A DNA stretch of 64,000 nucleotides, taken from Cereibacter_A azotoformans (GTDB taxonomy: Bacteria; Pseudomonadota; Alphaproteobacteria; Rhodobacterales; Rhodobacteraceae). Shown here piece after piece: positions 24,248 through 32,988 of the stretch (its first letter is position 1; each line of letters starts with the position of its first letter). The notes beneath the pieces are model-generated. The model was not told the DNA's origin, searched no databases, and saw nothing but the letters and a program-made list of their open reading frames with translations. The stretch is taken from assembly GCF_003050905.1 (NCBI RefSeq), contig NZ_QAOT01000001.1; one strand, given 5' to 3'. The position numbers were made by a program, and so were the translations under genes.

Positions 24248-27211
24248 TCAGCTCCCGATCGTCAGCGCGTCATTCACCAGCGCCTCCTGTTCCGCCTTGT
24301 GGCGGCTGGCCAGGCCCGTGGCGGGCGAAGCCGAGGCCGCTCGGCCGGCATAGTGGGCGCGGTGGTGCCTGGCACCGATCCGCGTCAGCACCCATTCGAG
24401 GTTCGGCTCGACAAAGGTCCAGCCGCCCTGGTTCTTCGGCTCTTCCTGGCACCAGACGATGTCGGCCTCCTTGAAGCGGCCCAGCTCCTTCACGAGGCTC
24501 AGCGCCGGGAAGGGGTAGAACTGCTCGAGCCGCAGGAGGTAGATGTCGTCGATGCCCCGCTTGTCGCGCTCGGCCAGCAGGTCGTAATAGACCTTGCCCG
24601 AGCAGATCACCACGCGCCGGATCTCGGCGTCGGGCTTCAGGACCGTCTCGGAGTGGCCCTTCTGCGCGTCGTCCCACAGCACCCGGTGGAAGCCCGATCC
24701 GGTGGTGAAATCCTCGGCGTTCGAAATGCAGAGCGGATGGCGCAGAAGCGATTTCGGCGTCATCAGGATCAGCGGCTTGCGGAAGTTGCGATGGATCTGC
24801 CGGCGCAGGATGTGGAAGTAGTTCGCCGGCGTCGAGCAGTTCGCCACGATCCAGTTGTCGTTGGCCGACATCTGCAGGAAGCGTTCAAGGCGGGCCGAGG
24901 AATGCTCGGGGCCCTGGCCCTCGAAGCCGTGCGGCAACAGCACCACAAGGCCCGACATGCGCAGCCACTTCGACTCGCCCGAGTTGATGAACTGGTCGAA
25001 CATGATCTGGGCGCCGTTGGCGAAATCGCCGAACTGGGCCTCCCACATGACCAGCGCATTCGGCTCGGCCAGCGAATAGCCATACTCGAAGCCGAGCACG
25101 GCATATTCCGATAGCATCGAGTCGATGACCTCGTAGCGCGCCTGACCGGAACGGATGTTGTTCAGCGGGTAGTAGCGTTCCTCGGTCGACTGGTTGATGA
25201 AGGCCGAGTGCCGCTGGCTGAAGGTGCCGCGGGTGCAGTCCTGCCCCGAGAGGCGCACCGGGTAACCTTCAACCACGAACGAACCGAAGGCCAGCGCCTC
25301 GCCCGTCGCCCAGTCGAAGCCCTTCCCGGTCTCGAACATCTGCTTCTTGGCCTCGAGCTGGCGGCCGACCGTCTTGTGCAGGTCGAACCCTTCGGGCACG
25401 CGCGTCAGCGCCTGACCGATCTCCTGCAGCGTCTCGGCCGCGATCGAGGTGCGGCCCGGCTGGTATTCGTCGCCATGCCGGTCGATGTGCTTCCAGCGGC
25501 CGTCCAGCCAGTCGGCCTTGTTCGGCTTGAAGTCCTTGCCGGCCTCGAACTCCTCGTTGAGCCGGGCCTGGAAGGCGGCCTTCATGTCCTCGATCTCGCC
25601 CTCGGGGATGAGGCCGTCCTGCACCAGACGCTCGGTGTAAAGCTGGAGCGTCGTCTTGTGCTTCTTGATCGAAGTGTACATCGCCGGGTTGGTGAACATG
25701 GGCTCGTCGCCCTCGTTGTGCCCGAAGCGCCGGTAGCAGAAGATGTCGATGACGACATCCTTGTGGAACTTCTGCCGGAACTCGGTCGCCACCTTCGCGG
25801 CATGGACCACGGCTTCGGGATCGTCGCCGTTGACGTGGAAGATCGGCGCCTCGACCATCAGCGCGATGTCGGTGGGGTAGGGCGACGAGCGCGAGAAGGA
25901 CGGCGCGGTGGTGAAGCCGATCTGGTTGTTCACGACGATATGGATCGTGCCGCCGGTGCGGTGCCCGACAAGGCCCGACAGGCCGAAGCACTCGGCCACC
26001 ACGCCTTGCCCGGCAAAGGCCGCGTCGCCATGCAGCAGGATCGGCAGGACGGTATGGCGCGTCTTGTCGCCCGCCTGCTCCTGCTTGGCGCGGACCTTGC
26101 CCAGCACGACCGGGTTCACCGCCTCGAGGTGGCTGGGGTTCGCGGTCAGCGACAGGTGGACGGTGTTGCCGTCGAACTCGCGGTCGGACGAGGCGCCGAG
26201 GTGGTATTTCACGTCGCCCGAGCCATCGACATCCTCAGGCTTGAAGCTGCCGCCCTGGAATTCGTTGAAAATGGCGCGGTAGGGCTTGGCCATCACGTTG
26301 GCCAGGACCGACAGGCGGCCGCGGTGCGGCATGCCGATCACGATCTCCTTCACACCCAGCGCACCGCCGCGCTTGATGATCTGCTCCATCGCGGGGATCA
26401 GGCTTTCGCCGCCGTCGAGGCCGAACCGCTTGGTGCCCATGTATTTCACATGGAGGAACTTCTCGAAGCCCTCGGCCTCGACCATCTTGTTCAGGATGGC
26501 GCGGCGGCCCTCACGGGTGAAGTGGATCTCCTTGCCGTAGCCCTCGATCCGCTCCTTGAGCCAGGCTGCCTGCTCGGGATCCGAAATATGCATGTACTGC
26601 AGAGCGAAAGTGCCGCAGTAGGTGCGCTTGACCATGTCCACGATCTGTCGCATCGAAGCGACCTGAAGACCGAGCACATTGTCGATGAAGATCGGCCGGT
26701 CCATGTCCGCTTCGGTGAAGCCGTAGGACTTGGGGTCGAGTTCGGGGTGGTTCGAGGTGTTGCGCATCCCGAGCGGATCGAGATCGGCGGCCAGATGGCC
26801 GCGGATCCGGTAGGCCCGGATGATCATCAGCGCCCGGATCGAGTCGAGAACGGCGCGTTGCACCTGCGCGTCGGACAGGCTTACGCCCTTCTCGGCGGCC
26901 TTGGCGGCGATCTTCTGACCGGCGGTGCGGGCTTCCTTCGGCGGGGCTGCGGGCCATTCGCCGGTGAGCGCGGCCGTCAGATCGTCGGCCGGCGTTGGGG
27001 GCCAGTCCGTGCGCGCCCAGCTGGGCCCGTGCGCCTGACGCTTGGCGTCGAGTTCGCTGTCACCCAGCGAACGGAACAACTCCGCCCAGCCTGCATCCAC
27101 CGATGCGGGATCTTCGGCATAACGTGCCTGCAACTGGTCAATATACTCGGCATTCTGCCCCTGGAGGAAACTCGAGGCGTGGAACTGCGCGTTCGGAGAC
27201 TGTTCCGTCAT
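24248..27211 (-). CDS. sucA: 2-oxoglutarate dehydrogenase E1 component
   Basis: Thiamine-diphosphate-dependent decarboxylase of the 2-oxoglutarate dehydrogenase complex. It has 987 residues from ATG 27211 (MTEQSPNAQFHASSFLQG), with AGGTG 6 nt upstream. An ATG at 27226 would add five residues but lacks a ribosome site. The short N-terminal segment (YIDQLQARYAEDPASVDAGW) is the E2-binding arm. HRGRLSVLANVMAKP, HLGASSDREF and NPSHLEAVNPVVLGK are active-site segments. GDAAFAGQGVVAE and NNQIGFTT form the ThDP-binding core. LLPHGFEGQGPEHSSARLERFL is in the second half. It is co-transcribed sucC-sucD-sucA-sucB. Confidence 0.97.
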   Translation of the reverse strand: MTEQSPNAQFHASSFLQGQNAEYIDQLQARYAEDPASVDAGWAELFRSLGDSELDAKRQAHGPSWARTDWPPTPADDLTAALTGEWPAAPPKEARTAGQKIAAKAAEKGVSLSDAQVQRAVLDSIRALMIIRAYRIRGHLAADLDPLGMRNTSNHPELDPKSYGFTEADMDRPIFIDNVLGLQVASMRQIVDMVKRTYCGTFALQYMHISDPEQAAWLKERIEGYGKEIHFTREGRRAILNKMVEAEGFEKFLHVKYMGTKRFGLDGGESLIPAMEQIIKRGGALGVKEIVIGMPHRGRLSVLANVMAKPYRAIFNEFQGGSFKPEDVDGSGDVKYHLGASSDREFDGNTVHLSLTANPSHLEAVNPVVLGKVRAKQEQAGDKTRHTVLPILLHGDAAFAGQGVVAECFGLSGLVGHRTGGTIHIVVNNQIGFTTAPSFSRSSPYPTDIALMVEAPIFHVNGDDPEAVVHAAKVATEFRQKFHKDVVIDIFCYRRFGHNEGDEPMFTNPAMYTSIKKHKTTLQLYTERLVQDGLIPEGEIEDMKAAFQARLNEEFEAGKDFKPNKADWLDGRWKHIDRHGDEYQPGRTSIAAETLQEIGQALTRVPEGFDLHKTVGRQLEAKKQMFETGKGFDWATGEALAFGSFVVEGYPVRLSGQDCTRGTFSQRHSAFINQSTEERYYPLNNIRSGQARYEVIDSMLSEYAVLGFEYGYSLAEPNALVMWEAQFGDFANGAQIMFDQFINSGESKWLRMSGLVVLLPHGFEGQGPEHSSARLERFLQMSANDNWIVANCSTPANYFHILRRQIHRNFRKPLILMTPKSLLRHPLCISNAEDFTTGSGFHRVLWDDAQKGHSETVLKPDAEIRRVVICSGKVYYDLLAERDKRGIDDIYLLRLEQFYPFPALSLVKELGRFKEADIVWCQEEPKNQGGWTFVEPNLEWVLTRIGARHHRAHYAGRAASASPATGLASRHKAEQEALVNDALTIGS

Positions 27212-27266
27212 GGCTGCACCTGACATCTGAATGGGTCCGCACCAACATGGCGCGGACCCGAAGGTA

Positions 27267-28151
27267 TTATTTGCCGAGCGCCTGCATCACGGCCTCGCCC
27301 AGATGGGCCGGGCTGTCGGCCACGACGATGCCCGCGCTCTTCATCGCTTCGATCTTGGATTCCGCGTCGCCCTTGCCGCCCGAGACGATGGCACCCGCGT
27401 GGCCCATCCGGCGGCCCGGAGGCGCCGTGCGCCCGGCGATGAAGCCCGCCGTGGGCTTCCAGCGGCCGCGCTTCTTCTCGTCGGCCAGGAACTGCGCCGC
27501 TTCCTCTTCGGCCGAGCCACCGATCTCGCCGATCATGATGATCGAGGTGGTTTCCGGGTCCGCGAGGAACATCTCGAGCACGTCGATGTGCTCGGTGCCC
27601 TTGATCGGGTCACCGCCGATGCCCACGGCCGAAGACTGGCCCAGCCCGAGATCCGTCGTCTGTTTCACGGCCTCATAGGTAAGCGTCCCCGAGCGCGAGA
27701 CAACACCGACCGAGCCGCGCTTGTGGATGTGGCCCGGCATGATGCCGATCTTGCAGGCGCCGGGGGTGATGACGCCGGGGCAGTTCGGCCCGATCAGGCG
27801 CGACTTCGACCCTTCGAGGGCGCGCTTGACCTTCATCATGTCGAGCACCGGGATGCCCTCGGTGATGCAGACGATCAGCTCCATCTCGGCGTCGATCGCC
27901 TCGAGGATCGAGTCGGCCGCAAAGGGCGGCGGGACGTAGATCACGGAGGCGTTGGCGCCGGTGACGTCGCGGGCCTCGAAGACCGAGTTGAAGACCGGCA
28001 GGCCCAGATGCTCGGAGCCGCCCTTTCCGGGCGTCACGCCGCCGACCATCTTGGTCCCGTAGGCGATCGCCTGCTCGGTGTGGAAGGTGCCCTGGCTGCC
28101 GGTGATGCCCTGGCAGATGACTTTGGTGTTTTCGTTGACGAGAACGGCCAT
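27267..28151 (-). CDS. sucD: Succinyl-CoA synthetase alpha subunit
   Basis: Alpha subunit, which carries the phosphohistidine and the CoA-binding Rossmann domain. It has 294 residues. The CoA-binding part is N-terminal (MAVLVNENTKVICQGITGSQ). ICITEGIPVLDM and RLIGPNCPGVITPG follow. The active His is in the C-terminal ATP-grasp-facing loop (FIAGRTAPPGRRMGHAGAI, His in GHAGA). It is coupled to sucC with a 4-bp gap. sucA follows 55 bp later, so all four genes probably form one transcript. Confidence 0.97.
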   Translation of the reverse strand: MAVLVNENTKVICQGITGSQGTFHTEQAIAYGTKMVGGVTPGKGGSEHLGLPVFNSVFEARDVTGANASVIYVPPPFAADSILEAIDAEMELIVCITEGIPVLDMMKVKRALEGSKSRLIGPNCPGVITPGACKIGIMPGHIHKRGSVGVVSRSGTLTYEAVKQTTDLGLGQSSAVGIGGDPIKGTEHIDVLEMFLADPETTSIIMIGEIGGSAEEEAAQFLADEKKRGRWKPTAGFIAGRTAPPGRRMGHAGAIVSGGKGDAESKIEAMKSAGIVVADSPAHLGEAVMQALGK

Positions 28152-28155
28152 CGGA

Positions 28156-29349
28156 TTACCCCTTCACCGCTTTGACGATCTTCTGAGCGGCGTCCGACAG
28201 ATTGTCGCCCGCAATGACATTCAGGCCGGAGTTCGCGATGATCTCCTTGCCCTTCTCGACGTTGGTGCCTTCAAGTCGCACGACCAGCGGAACCTGCAGG
28301 CCCACTTCCTTCACCGCGGCGATGATGCCTTCCGCGATGATGTCGCAGCGCATGATGCCGCCGAAGATGTTGACCAGGATGCCCTTCACGTTCGGGTCCG
28401 AGGTGATGATCTTGAAGGCTTCCGTCACCTTCTCCTTCGTGGCGCCGCCGCCCACGTCGAGGAAGTTCGCCGGCTCCGCGCCGTAGAGCTTGATGATGTC
28501 CATCGTGGCCATCGCGAGGCCCGCGCCGTTCACCATGCAGCCGATCTCGCCGTCGAGCGCGATGTAGTTCAGGTCGAACTTCGAGGCGGCGAGTTCCTTC
28601 GGGTCTTCCTCGGTTTCGTCGCGCAGCGCCATGATGTCGGGCTGGCGGTAGAGCGCGTTGTTGTCGAAGCCCACCTTGGCGTCGAGCACCTTCAGGTTGC
28701 CGTCGGTCATCACGATCAGCGGGTTGATCTCGAGCATCTCCATGTCCTTCTCGACGAAGGCGCGGTAGAGGTTCTTGACCAGTTGCACGCACTGCTTGAC
28801 CTGCGCGCCTTCCAGCCCGAGGGCGAAGGCCACGCGGCGGCCGTGGAAGTCCGACAGGCCCGAGGCCGGATCGACCGAGAAGGACACGATCTTCTCGGGC
28901 GTCGAGGCCGCCACTTCCTCGATGTCCATCCCGCCTTCGGTCGAAACCACGAACGAGATGCGCGAGGTGCCGCGGTCCACCAGCAGCGCGAGGTAGAGTT
29001 CGCGCGCGATGTCGGAGCCTTCCTCGATGTAGATGCGGTTGACCTGCTTGCCCGAGGCGCCGGTCTGGTGCGTGACCAGCGTGCGGCCGAGCATCTGCTT
29101 GGCCAGTTCGGCGGCCTCGCCCACCGACTTCGCCAGACGGACGCCGCCCTTCTCGCCGGCCTCCGGCTCCTTGAACTTGCCCTTGCCGCGGCCGCCGGCG
29201 TGGATCTGCGCCTTGACGACCCAGAGCGGCCCGCCAAGTTCGCCTGCGGCAGACTTGGCTTCGTCGGCTTTCAGGACGACCCGGCCGTCGGACACCGGCG
29301 CGCCGTAGCTGCGCAGGAGCGCCTTCGCCTGGTATTCATGGATGTTCAT
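28156..29349 (-). CDS. sucC: Succinyl-CoA synthetase beta subunit
   Basis: ATP-grasp beta subunit of the enzyme that makes ATP or GTP from succinyl-CoA. It has 397 residues and begins MNIHEYQAKALLRSYGAPVS. LWVVKAQIHAGGRGKGKFKE is the nucleotide-binding loop. EINPLIVMTDGNLKVLDAKV and ILVNIFGGIMRCDIIAEGI are in the later domains. It is the first gene of the sucCDAB operon. The 180-bp region before it carries two GTGATCAC palindromes and a TTTTGCGCTA motif, both repeated before sdhC. Confidence 0.97.
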   Translation of the reverse strand: MNIHEYQAKALLRSYGAPVSDGRVVLKADEAKSAAGELGGPLWVVKAQIHAGGRGKGKFKEPEAGEKGGVRLAKSVGEAAELAKQMLGRTLVTHQTGASGKQVNRIYIEEGSDIARELYLALLVDRGTSRISFVVSTEGGMDIEEVAASTPEKIVSFSVDPASGLSDFHGRRVAFALGLEGAQVKQCVQLVKNLYRAFVEKDMEMLEINPLIVMTDGNLKVLDAKVGFDNNALYRQPDIMALRDETEEDPKELAASKFDLNYIALDGEIGCMVNGAGLAMATMDIIKLYGAEPANFLDVGGGATKEKVTEAFKIITSDPNVKGILVNIFGGIMRCDIIAEGIIAAVKEVGLQVPLVVRLEGTNVEKGKEIIANSGLNVIAGDNLSDAAQKIVKAVKG

Positions 29350-29413
29350 TGAACTGTCCCATCGCTGATGATTTGCGGCGTGATGCCACAGAAACGAGCG
29401 TGTTCAAAACGGG

Positions 29414-29423
29414 TTTTGCGCTA
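29414..29423. promoter_or_regulatory. TTTTGCGCTA motif upstream of sucC
   Basis: TTTTGCGCTA (29414-29423) matches the mdh-upstream TTTGCGCTAAA and the reverse complement of the sdhC-upstream element. It overlaps a palindrome CAAAAC-GG-GTTTTG (29405-29418). It resembles the TTTGC-type half-sites bound by ScfR/RamB-like regulators; the binding protein is not known from this sequence. Confidence 0.4.
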
Positions 29424-29454
29424 CCAAGGGGTTTTCCGCACAAAAAGAAAGTTT

Positions 29455-29486
29455 TGTGATCACAGGCCGGAAGGGCGTGATCACAA
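29455..29486. promoter_or_regulatory. Paired GTGATCAC operator upstream of sucC
   Basis: TGTGATCACA (palindrome core 29456-29463) and a second GTGATCAC (29477-29484) lie 21 bp apart, two helical turns, about 107-135 bp before sucC. Read towards sucC the order is TGTGATCACGCCC, then TGTGATCACA, then a T-rich stretch with TTTTTGTGCG. The same order and spacing occur before sdhC. Confidence 0.65.
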
Positions 29487-29530
29487 GGGTTGAAGATGCT
29501 GCCCTGCGGCATCTGGCGCGACATGAGAAA

Positions 29531-29556
29531 GGGCGCGCCAGCGATCTGGCGCGCCC
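29531..29556 (-). terminator. Intrinsic terminator of mdh
   Basis: GGGCGCGCCAG-CGAT-CTGGCGCGCCC is a perfect 11-bp stem with a tetraloop. On the minus strand it is followed by TTTCTCATG. It lies 23 nt after the mdh stop and separates mdh from sucC. Confidence 0.85.
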
Positions 29557-29578
29557 CGTGCTTCCGCTTCGCGCCGAC

Positions 29579-30541
29579 TCAGGCCAGCGACGGCTCGATG
29601 CCCTTGCAGGCCGCGACAAGGCCCTTCACCGCATCGACCGACTTGTCGAACATCGCCTGTTCGTCGGCGTTCAGCTTGATGTCCACGACCTTCTCGATGC
29701 CGCCGGCGCCGATGATGGTGGGCACGCCCACATACATGCCGTCCAGGCCAAAGGCGCCGTCCACCCAGGCCGCGCAGGGCAGCAGGCGCTTCTGGTCCTT
29801 GAGGTAAGCTTCGGCCATCTCGATCGCCGAGGTCGCCGGCGCGTAATAGGCCGAGCCGGTCTTCAGCAGGCCCACGATCTCGGCGCCGCCGTCGCGGGTG
29901 CGCTGCACGATCTGGTCGAGCTTCTCCTGCGAGGTCCAGCCCATCTGCACGAGGTCGGGCAGCGGGATGCCGGCCACGGTCGAGTAGCGGACGAGCGGCA
30001 CCATCGTGTCGCCGTGGCCGCCCAGCACGAAGGCCGTCACGTCGCGCATCGAGACGTTGAACTCGACCGACAGGAAGTGGCGGAAGCGCGCCGAGTCGAG
30101 CACGCCGGCCATGCCGACCACCTTCTCCGGCGGCAGGCCCGAGAACTGCTGCAGCGCCCAGACCATCGCGTCGAGCGGGTTGGTGATGCAGATCACGAAG
30201 GCGTTCGGCGCATGGGCCTTGATGCCCTCACCGACCGACTTCATGACCTTGAGGTTGATGCCGATCAGGTCGTCGCGGCTCATGCCCGGCTTGCGCGGCA
30301 CGCCGGCGGTGACGATGCAGACATCGGCGCCCGCGATGTCCTCGTAGCTGTTGGCGCCCTTCATCACGGCGTCGAAGCCTTCCGAGGGACCCGACTGGGC
30401 GATGTCCAGAGCCTTGCCCTGAGGGGTGCCCTCGGCGATGTCGAACAGGACGACGTCGCCCAGTTCCTTGATCGCGGCGAGATGGGCGAGCGTGCCGCCG
30501 ATCTGCCCCGCACCGATCAGCGCAATCTTGGGTCTGGCCAT
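29579..30541 (-). CDS. mdh: Malate dehydrogenase
   Basis: NAD-dependent malate/oxaloacetate interconversion. It has 320 residues from ATG 30541 (MARPKIALIGAGQIGGTLAH, the NAD-binding glycine motif). VTAGVPRKPGMSRDDL is the mobile active-site loop with its Arg residues. NPLDAMVWALQ and the catalytic His in GGHGDTMVPLVR follow. It is the LDH-like MDH type (about 320 residues) usual in alphaproteobacteria. The frame extends upstream without homology. The promoter region (30542-30743) is shared with the divergent TauE gene and holds a TTTGCGCTAAA motif. Confidence 0.97.
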   Translation of the reverse strand: MARPKIALIGAGQIGGTLAHLAAIKELGDVVLFDIAEGTPQGKALDIAQSGPSEGFDAVMKGANSYEDIAGADVCIVTAGVPRKPGMSRDDLIGINLKVMKSVGEGIKAHAPNAFVICITNPLDAMVWALQQFSGLPPEKVVGMAGVLDSARFRHFLSVEFNVSMRDVTAFVLGGHGDTMVPLVRYSTVAGIPLPDLVQMGWTSQEKLDQIVQRTRDGGAEIVGLLKTGSAYYAPATSAIEMAEAYLKDQKRLLPCAAWVDGAFGLDGMYVGVPTIIGAGGIEKVVDIKLNADEQAMFDKSVDAVKGLVAACKGIEPSLA

Positions 30542-30651
30542 GAGTGGATCTCCCGTGAGGAATTGTCGCGGCGATGGGTAGACCTTCACATTCTTGCGCG
30601 CAAGCCTCGTGCAGCGGCGCGGAAGCCCCTTCGGCTGTTTCTCCGCAGATG

Positions 30652-30662
30652 TTTGCGCTAAA
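30652..30662. promoter_or_regulatory. TTTGCGCTAAA motif upstream of mdh
   Basis: TTTGCGCTAAA lies 111-121 bp before mdh in the divergent mdh/tauE promoter region. Related elements precede sucC and sdhC. A palindrome TTGCGCGCAA also lies nearby, around 30594-30603. Confidence 0.35.
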
Positions 30663-30743
30663 GCAGCCCCGGGGCTCCGGCATGGCGGCGGGATGCGGTA
30701 TCCAGTCGCATACCGGAGCGGCCGGGGTGATTCGGAGAGGTGA

Positions 30744-31481
30744 ATGGAGGGCTTCGGCTTCTGGGCGCTGGCGGTGACCGCCTCGGTTCTCGTGGGCATG
30801 AGCAAGGGCGGCCTGCCCGTGGTCGGGATCATGAGCGTGCCGCTGCTGGCGCTGGTCATCTCGCCCGTGACGGCGGCGGGGCTTCTGCTGCCGATCTATG
30901 TCGTCTCGGACATGTTCGGGCTCTATGCCTACCGGCACGAGTTCGACGCGCGGGTGCTGAAGATCCTGATCCCCGGCGCCACGGTTGGCGTCGTGATCGG
31001 CTGGCTTACGGCAAGCGTCGTGCCCGAGACGGTTGTCGGAGGGCTCGTGGGCCTCATTGGCGCGGCCTTCGCGACGAACCTGCTGCTCCGCCGCACCGAT
31101 CCGCCGGCCAGGGTGGCCAAGGTCACGCCCGGCCTCGTCTGGGGCACGGCAACCGGCTTCACGAGTTTCGTGAGCCACGCCGGCGCGCCGCCCTATCAGG
31201 TCTATGTCCTGCCGCTGAAGATGCCCAAGACGGTCTTTGCCGGCACCTCCACGATCCTCTTTGCCTACATCAACGCCATCAAGTTGATCCCCTATGCGGC
31301 GCTCGGCCAGCTTTCCACCGAGAACCTGCGGGTGGCGGCCTGGCTCATGCTGCCCGCGGCGCTCTCGGTCTTCGTGGGATACCGGCTGGTGCGGATCGTG
31401 CCTCAGGCGCTCTTCTTCCGCATCGTGATCTGGGCGCTGCTCCTGATTTCCTTGCGGCTGATCTGGCAGGCCGTCGCCTGA
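30744..31481 (+). CDS. Sulfite exporter TauE/SafE family protein
   Basis: A 245-residue polytopic membrane protein with about eight hydrophobic segments. Two half-repeats each begin with a small-residue/Gly-rich motif: MSKGGLPVVGIMSVPLLAL near the N-terminus and GTATGFTSFVSHAGAPPYQVY in the middle. These are the hallmark of TauE/SafE permeases that export sulfite, sulfoacetate or related anions. The substrate is unassigned. It is divergent from mdh and 86 bp upstream of mcl2 on the same strand, so it may be transcribed with the malyl-CoA genes. Confidence 0.88.
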   Translation: MEGFGFWALAVTASVLVGMSKGGLPVVGIMSVPLLALVISPVTAAGLLLPIYVVSDMFGLYAYRHEFDARVLKILIPGATVGVVIGWLTASVVPETVVGGLVGLIGAAFATNLLLRRTDPPARVAKVTPGLVWGTATGFTSFVSHAGAPPYQVYVLPLKMPKTVFAGTSTILFAYINAIKLIPYAALGQLSTENLRVAAWLMLPAALSVFVGYRLVRIVPQALFFRIVIWALLLISLRLIWQAVA

Positions 31482-31567
31482 TTTCTGCGGCGCGGCAAAT
31501 CAGGTCTTGCCGGATATGCCGCAAATATGTTCCCAAGCGAAAGATTGTTGCTTGAAGGAGAATCGTC

Positions 31568-32425
31568 ATGGCGCATCAGGCTCATCCCTTCCGCTCCGTG
31601 CTCTATATCCCCGGCTCGAAGGAGCGGGCGCTGGAGAAGGCGCAGGGCCTCGCCGCCGATGCGATCATCTTCGACCTCGAGGATGCCGTGGCGCATGACG
31701 AGAAGATCCATGCACGCGACCTGCTGAGGAAGACGCTCGAGACCGCCGACTATGGCCGGCGCATCCGCATCGTGCGGGTGAACGGAATGGATACGGAATG
31801 GGGCCGCGACGACGTGGCGGCCTTTGCGGGCTCGAAGGCCGACGTGATCCTGATCCCCAAGGTCTCGTCGGCGGCGCATGTGCAGGCGGTGGCCGACCTC
31901 ATCCCCGACGTGCCGCTCTGGGCGATGATGGAGACGGCGCTGGGGATGCTGAACGCGGCCGAGATCGCCGCCCATCCGCGCCTGACGGGCATGGTGATGG
32001 GCACGAACGACCTCGCCAAGGAACTGACCAGCCGCTTCCGGCCCGACCGCCTCGCGCTGCAGACCGGCCTCGGCCTCTGCCTGCTGGCCGCGCGCGCGCA
32101 CGGGCTGACCATCGTCGATGGCGTCTACAACGCCTTCAAGGACGAGGACGGCCTGCGCGCGGAATGCGAGCAGGGCCGCGACATGGGCTTTGACGGCAAG
32201 ACGCTGATCCATCCCGCGCAGCTCGAGATTGCCAACGAGGTCTTCTCGCCATCGTCGGCCGAGATCGAACTGGCCAACCGCCAGATCGCTGCCTTCGAAG
32301 AGGCAGAACGCCACGGGCAGGGGGTGGCCGTGGTGGATGGAAAGATCGTCGAGAACCTGCATATCGTGACCGCGCGGCAGACTCTGGCCAAGGCCGAGGC
32401 GATTGCCGCGTTCGGAGCAAGCTGA
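31568..32425 (+). CDS. mcl2: (3S)-malyl-CoA thioesterase
   Basis: A CitE-like enzyme of 285 residues that hydrolyses (3S)-malyl-CoA to malate and CoA. It works after malyl-CoA/citramalyl-type lyase Mcl1 in the ethylmalonyl-CoA pathway of R. sphaeroides. FRSVLYIPGSKERALEKA, IIFDLEDAVAHDEK, VILIPKVSSAAHVQAV and TGMVMGTNDLAKEL are the CitE/HpcH-type TIM-barrel motifs with the Mg2+-binding acids. GFDGKTLIHPAQLEIANE is the CoA-binding end. I choose thioesterase over lyase because the length and neighbours match R. sphaeroides Mcl2, and the longer Mcl1 sequence pattern is absent. AAGGAG precedes the ATG. Confidence 0.85.
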   Translation: MAHQAHPFRSVLYIPGSKERALEKAQGLAADAIIFDLEDAVAHDEKIHARDLLRKTLETADYGRRIRIVRVNGMDTEWGRDDVAAFAGSKADVILIPKVSSAAHVQAVADLIPDVPLWAMMETALGMLNAAEIAAHPRLTGMVMGTNDLAKELTSRFRPDRLALQTGLGLCLLAARAHGLTIVDGVYNAFKDEDGLRAECEQGRDMGFDGKTLIHPAQLEIANEVFSPSSAEIELANRQIAAFEEAERHGQGVAVVDGKIVENLHIVTARQTLAKAEAIAAFGAS

Positions 32426-32433
32426 GGGATGCC

Positions 32434-32988
32434 ATGCTTCTGTTGATTTGCGGGGTCGCGCTTTGGTCGGCGGCCCATCTGTTCAAGCGCGTGGCGCCGG
32501 GCCTGCGCGCGCCGCTGGGCAATGCCGGCAAGGGTGTTGCGGCGCTTCTGCTGGTGGCGTCGGTGGTGATGATGGTGGTGGGCTACCGTCAGGCCGACTT
32601 CATCTCGATCTACACGCCGGCGCCGGGCATGGGCCACGCCAACAACCTGCTGATGCTGTTCGCGCTGATCATCTTCGGCGCCGGCATGGCCAAGGGCTGG
32701 CTCTGGACGAAGATCCGCCACCCGATGCTCTATGGCTTCGCGCTCTGGGCCTTTGCCCACCTGCTGGTGAACGGCGACGTGGCCTCGCTGATCCTGTTCG
32801 GCGGCCTCGGCGCCTGGGCGGTGGCCGAGGTGGTGCTGATCAACAAGCAGACCGACTGGGTGCGCCCCGTCTCGGGCGGGCCGAAGCGCGACCTCGCCCT
32901 CGTGGGCGTCGTTCTGGTGATGTACGGGCTGATTGCCCTCGTCCATATCTGGACGGGCCACAACCCCTTTGCCGGAACCTACGCATGA
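32434..32988 (+). CDS. NnrU family membrane protein
   Basis: A 184-residue inner-membrane protein with about five hydrophobic helices (MLLLICGVALWSAAHLFKRV; VAALLLVASVVMMVVG; LLMLFALIIFGAGMA; MLYGFALWAFAHLLVNG; LVGVVLVMYGLIALVHIW). AAHLFKR, KIRHPMLYGFALWAFAHLLVNGD and the terminal H-W pair are conserved in NnrU. The family was named from a nitric-oxide-reductase region, but its role is unclear. It lies 8 bp after mcl2 and overlaps the DUF1737 gene by 4 bp (ATGA), in an acyl-CoA operon with no denitrification genes. Confidence 0.85.
   Translation: MLLLICGVALWSAAHLFKRVAPGLRAPLGNAGKGVAALLLVASVVMMVVGYRQADFISIYTPAPGMGHANNLLMLFALIIFGAGMAKGWLWTKIRHPMLYGFALWAFAHLLVNGDVASLILFGGLGAWAVAEVVLINKQTDWVRPVSGGPKRDLALVGVVLVMYGLIALVHIWTGHNPFAGTYA

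Noticed and set aside
22155..24353. 732-codon plus-strand frame over the MAPEG gene and sucB
   Set aside because: Antisense to clear genes, His/Arg/Gly-biased and without domains.
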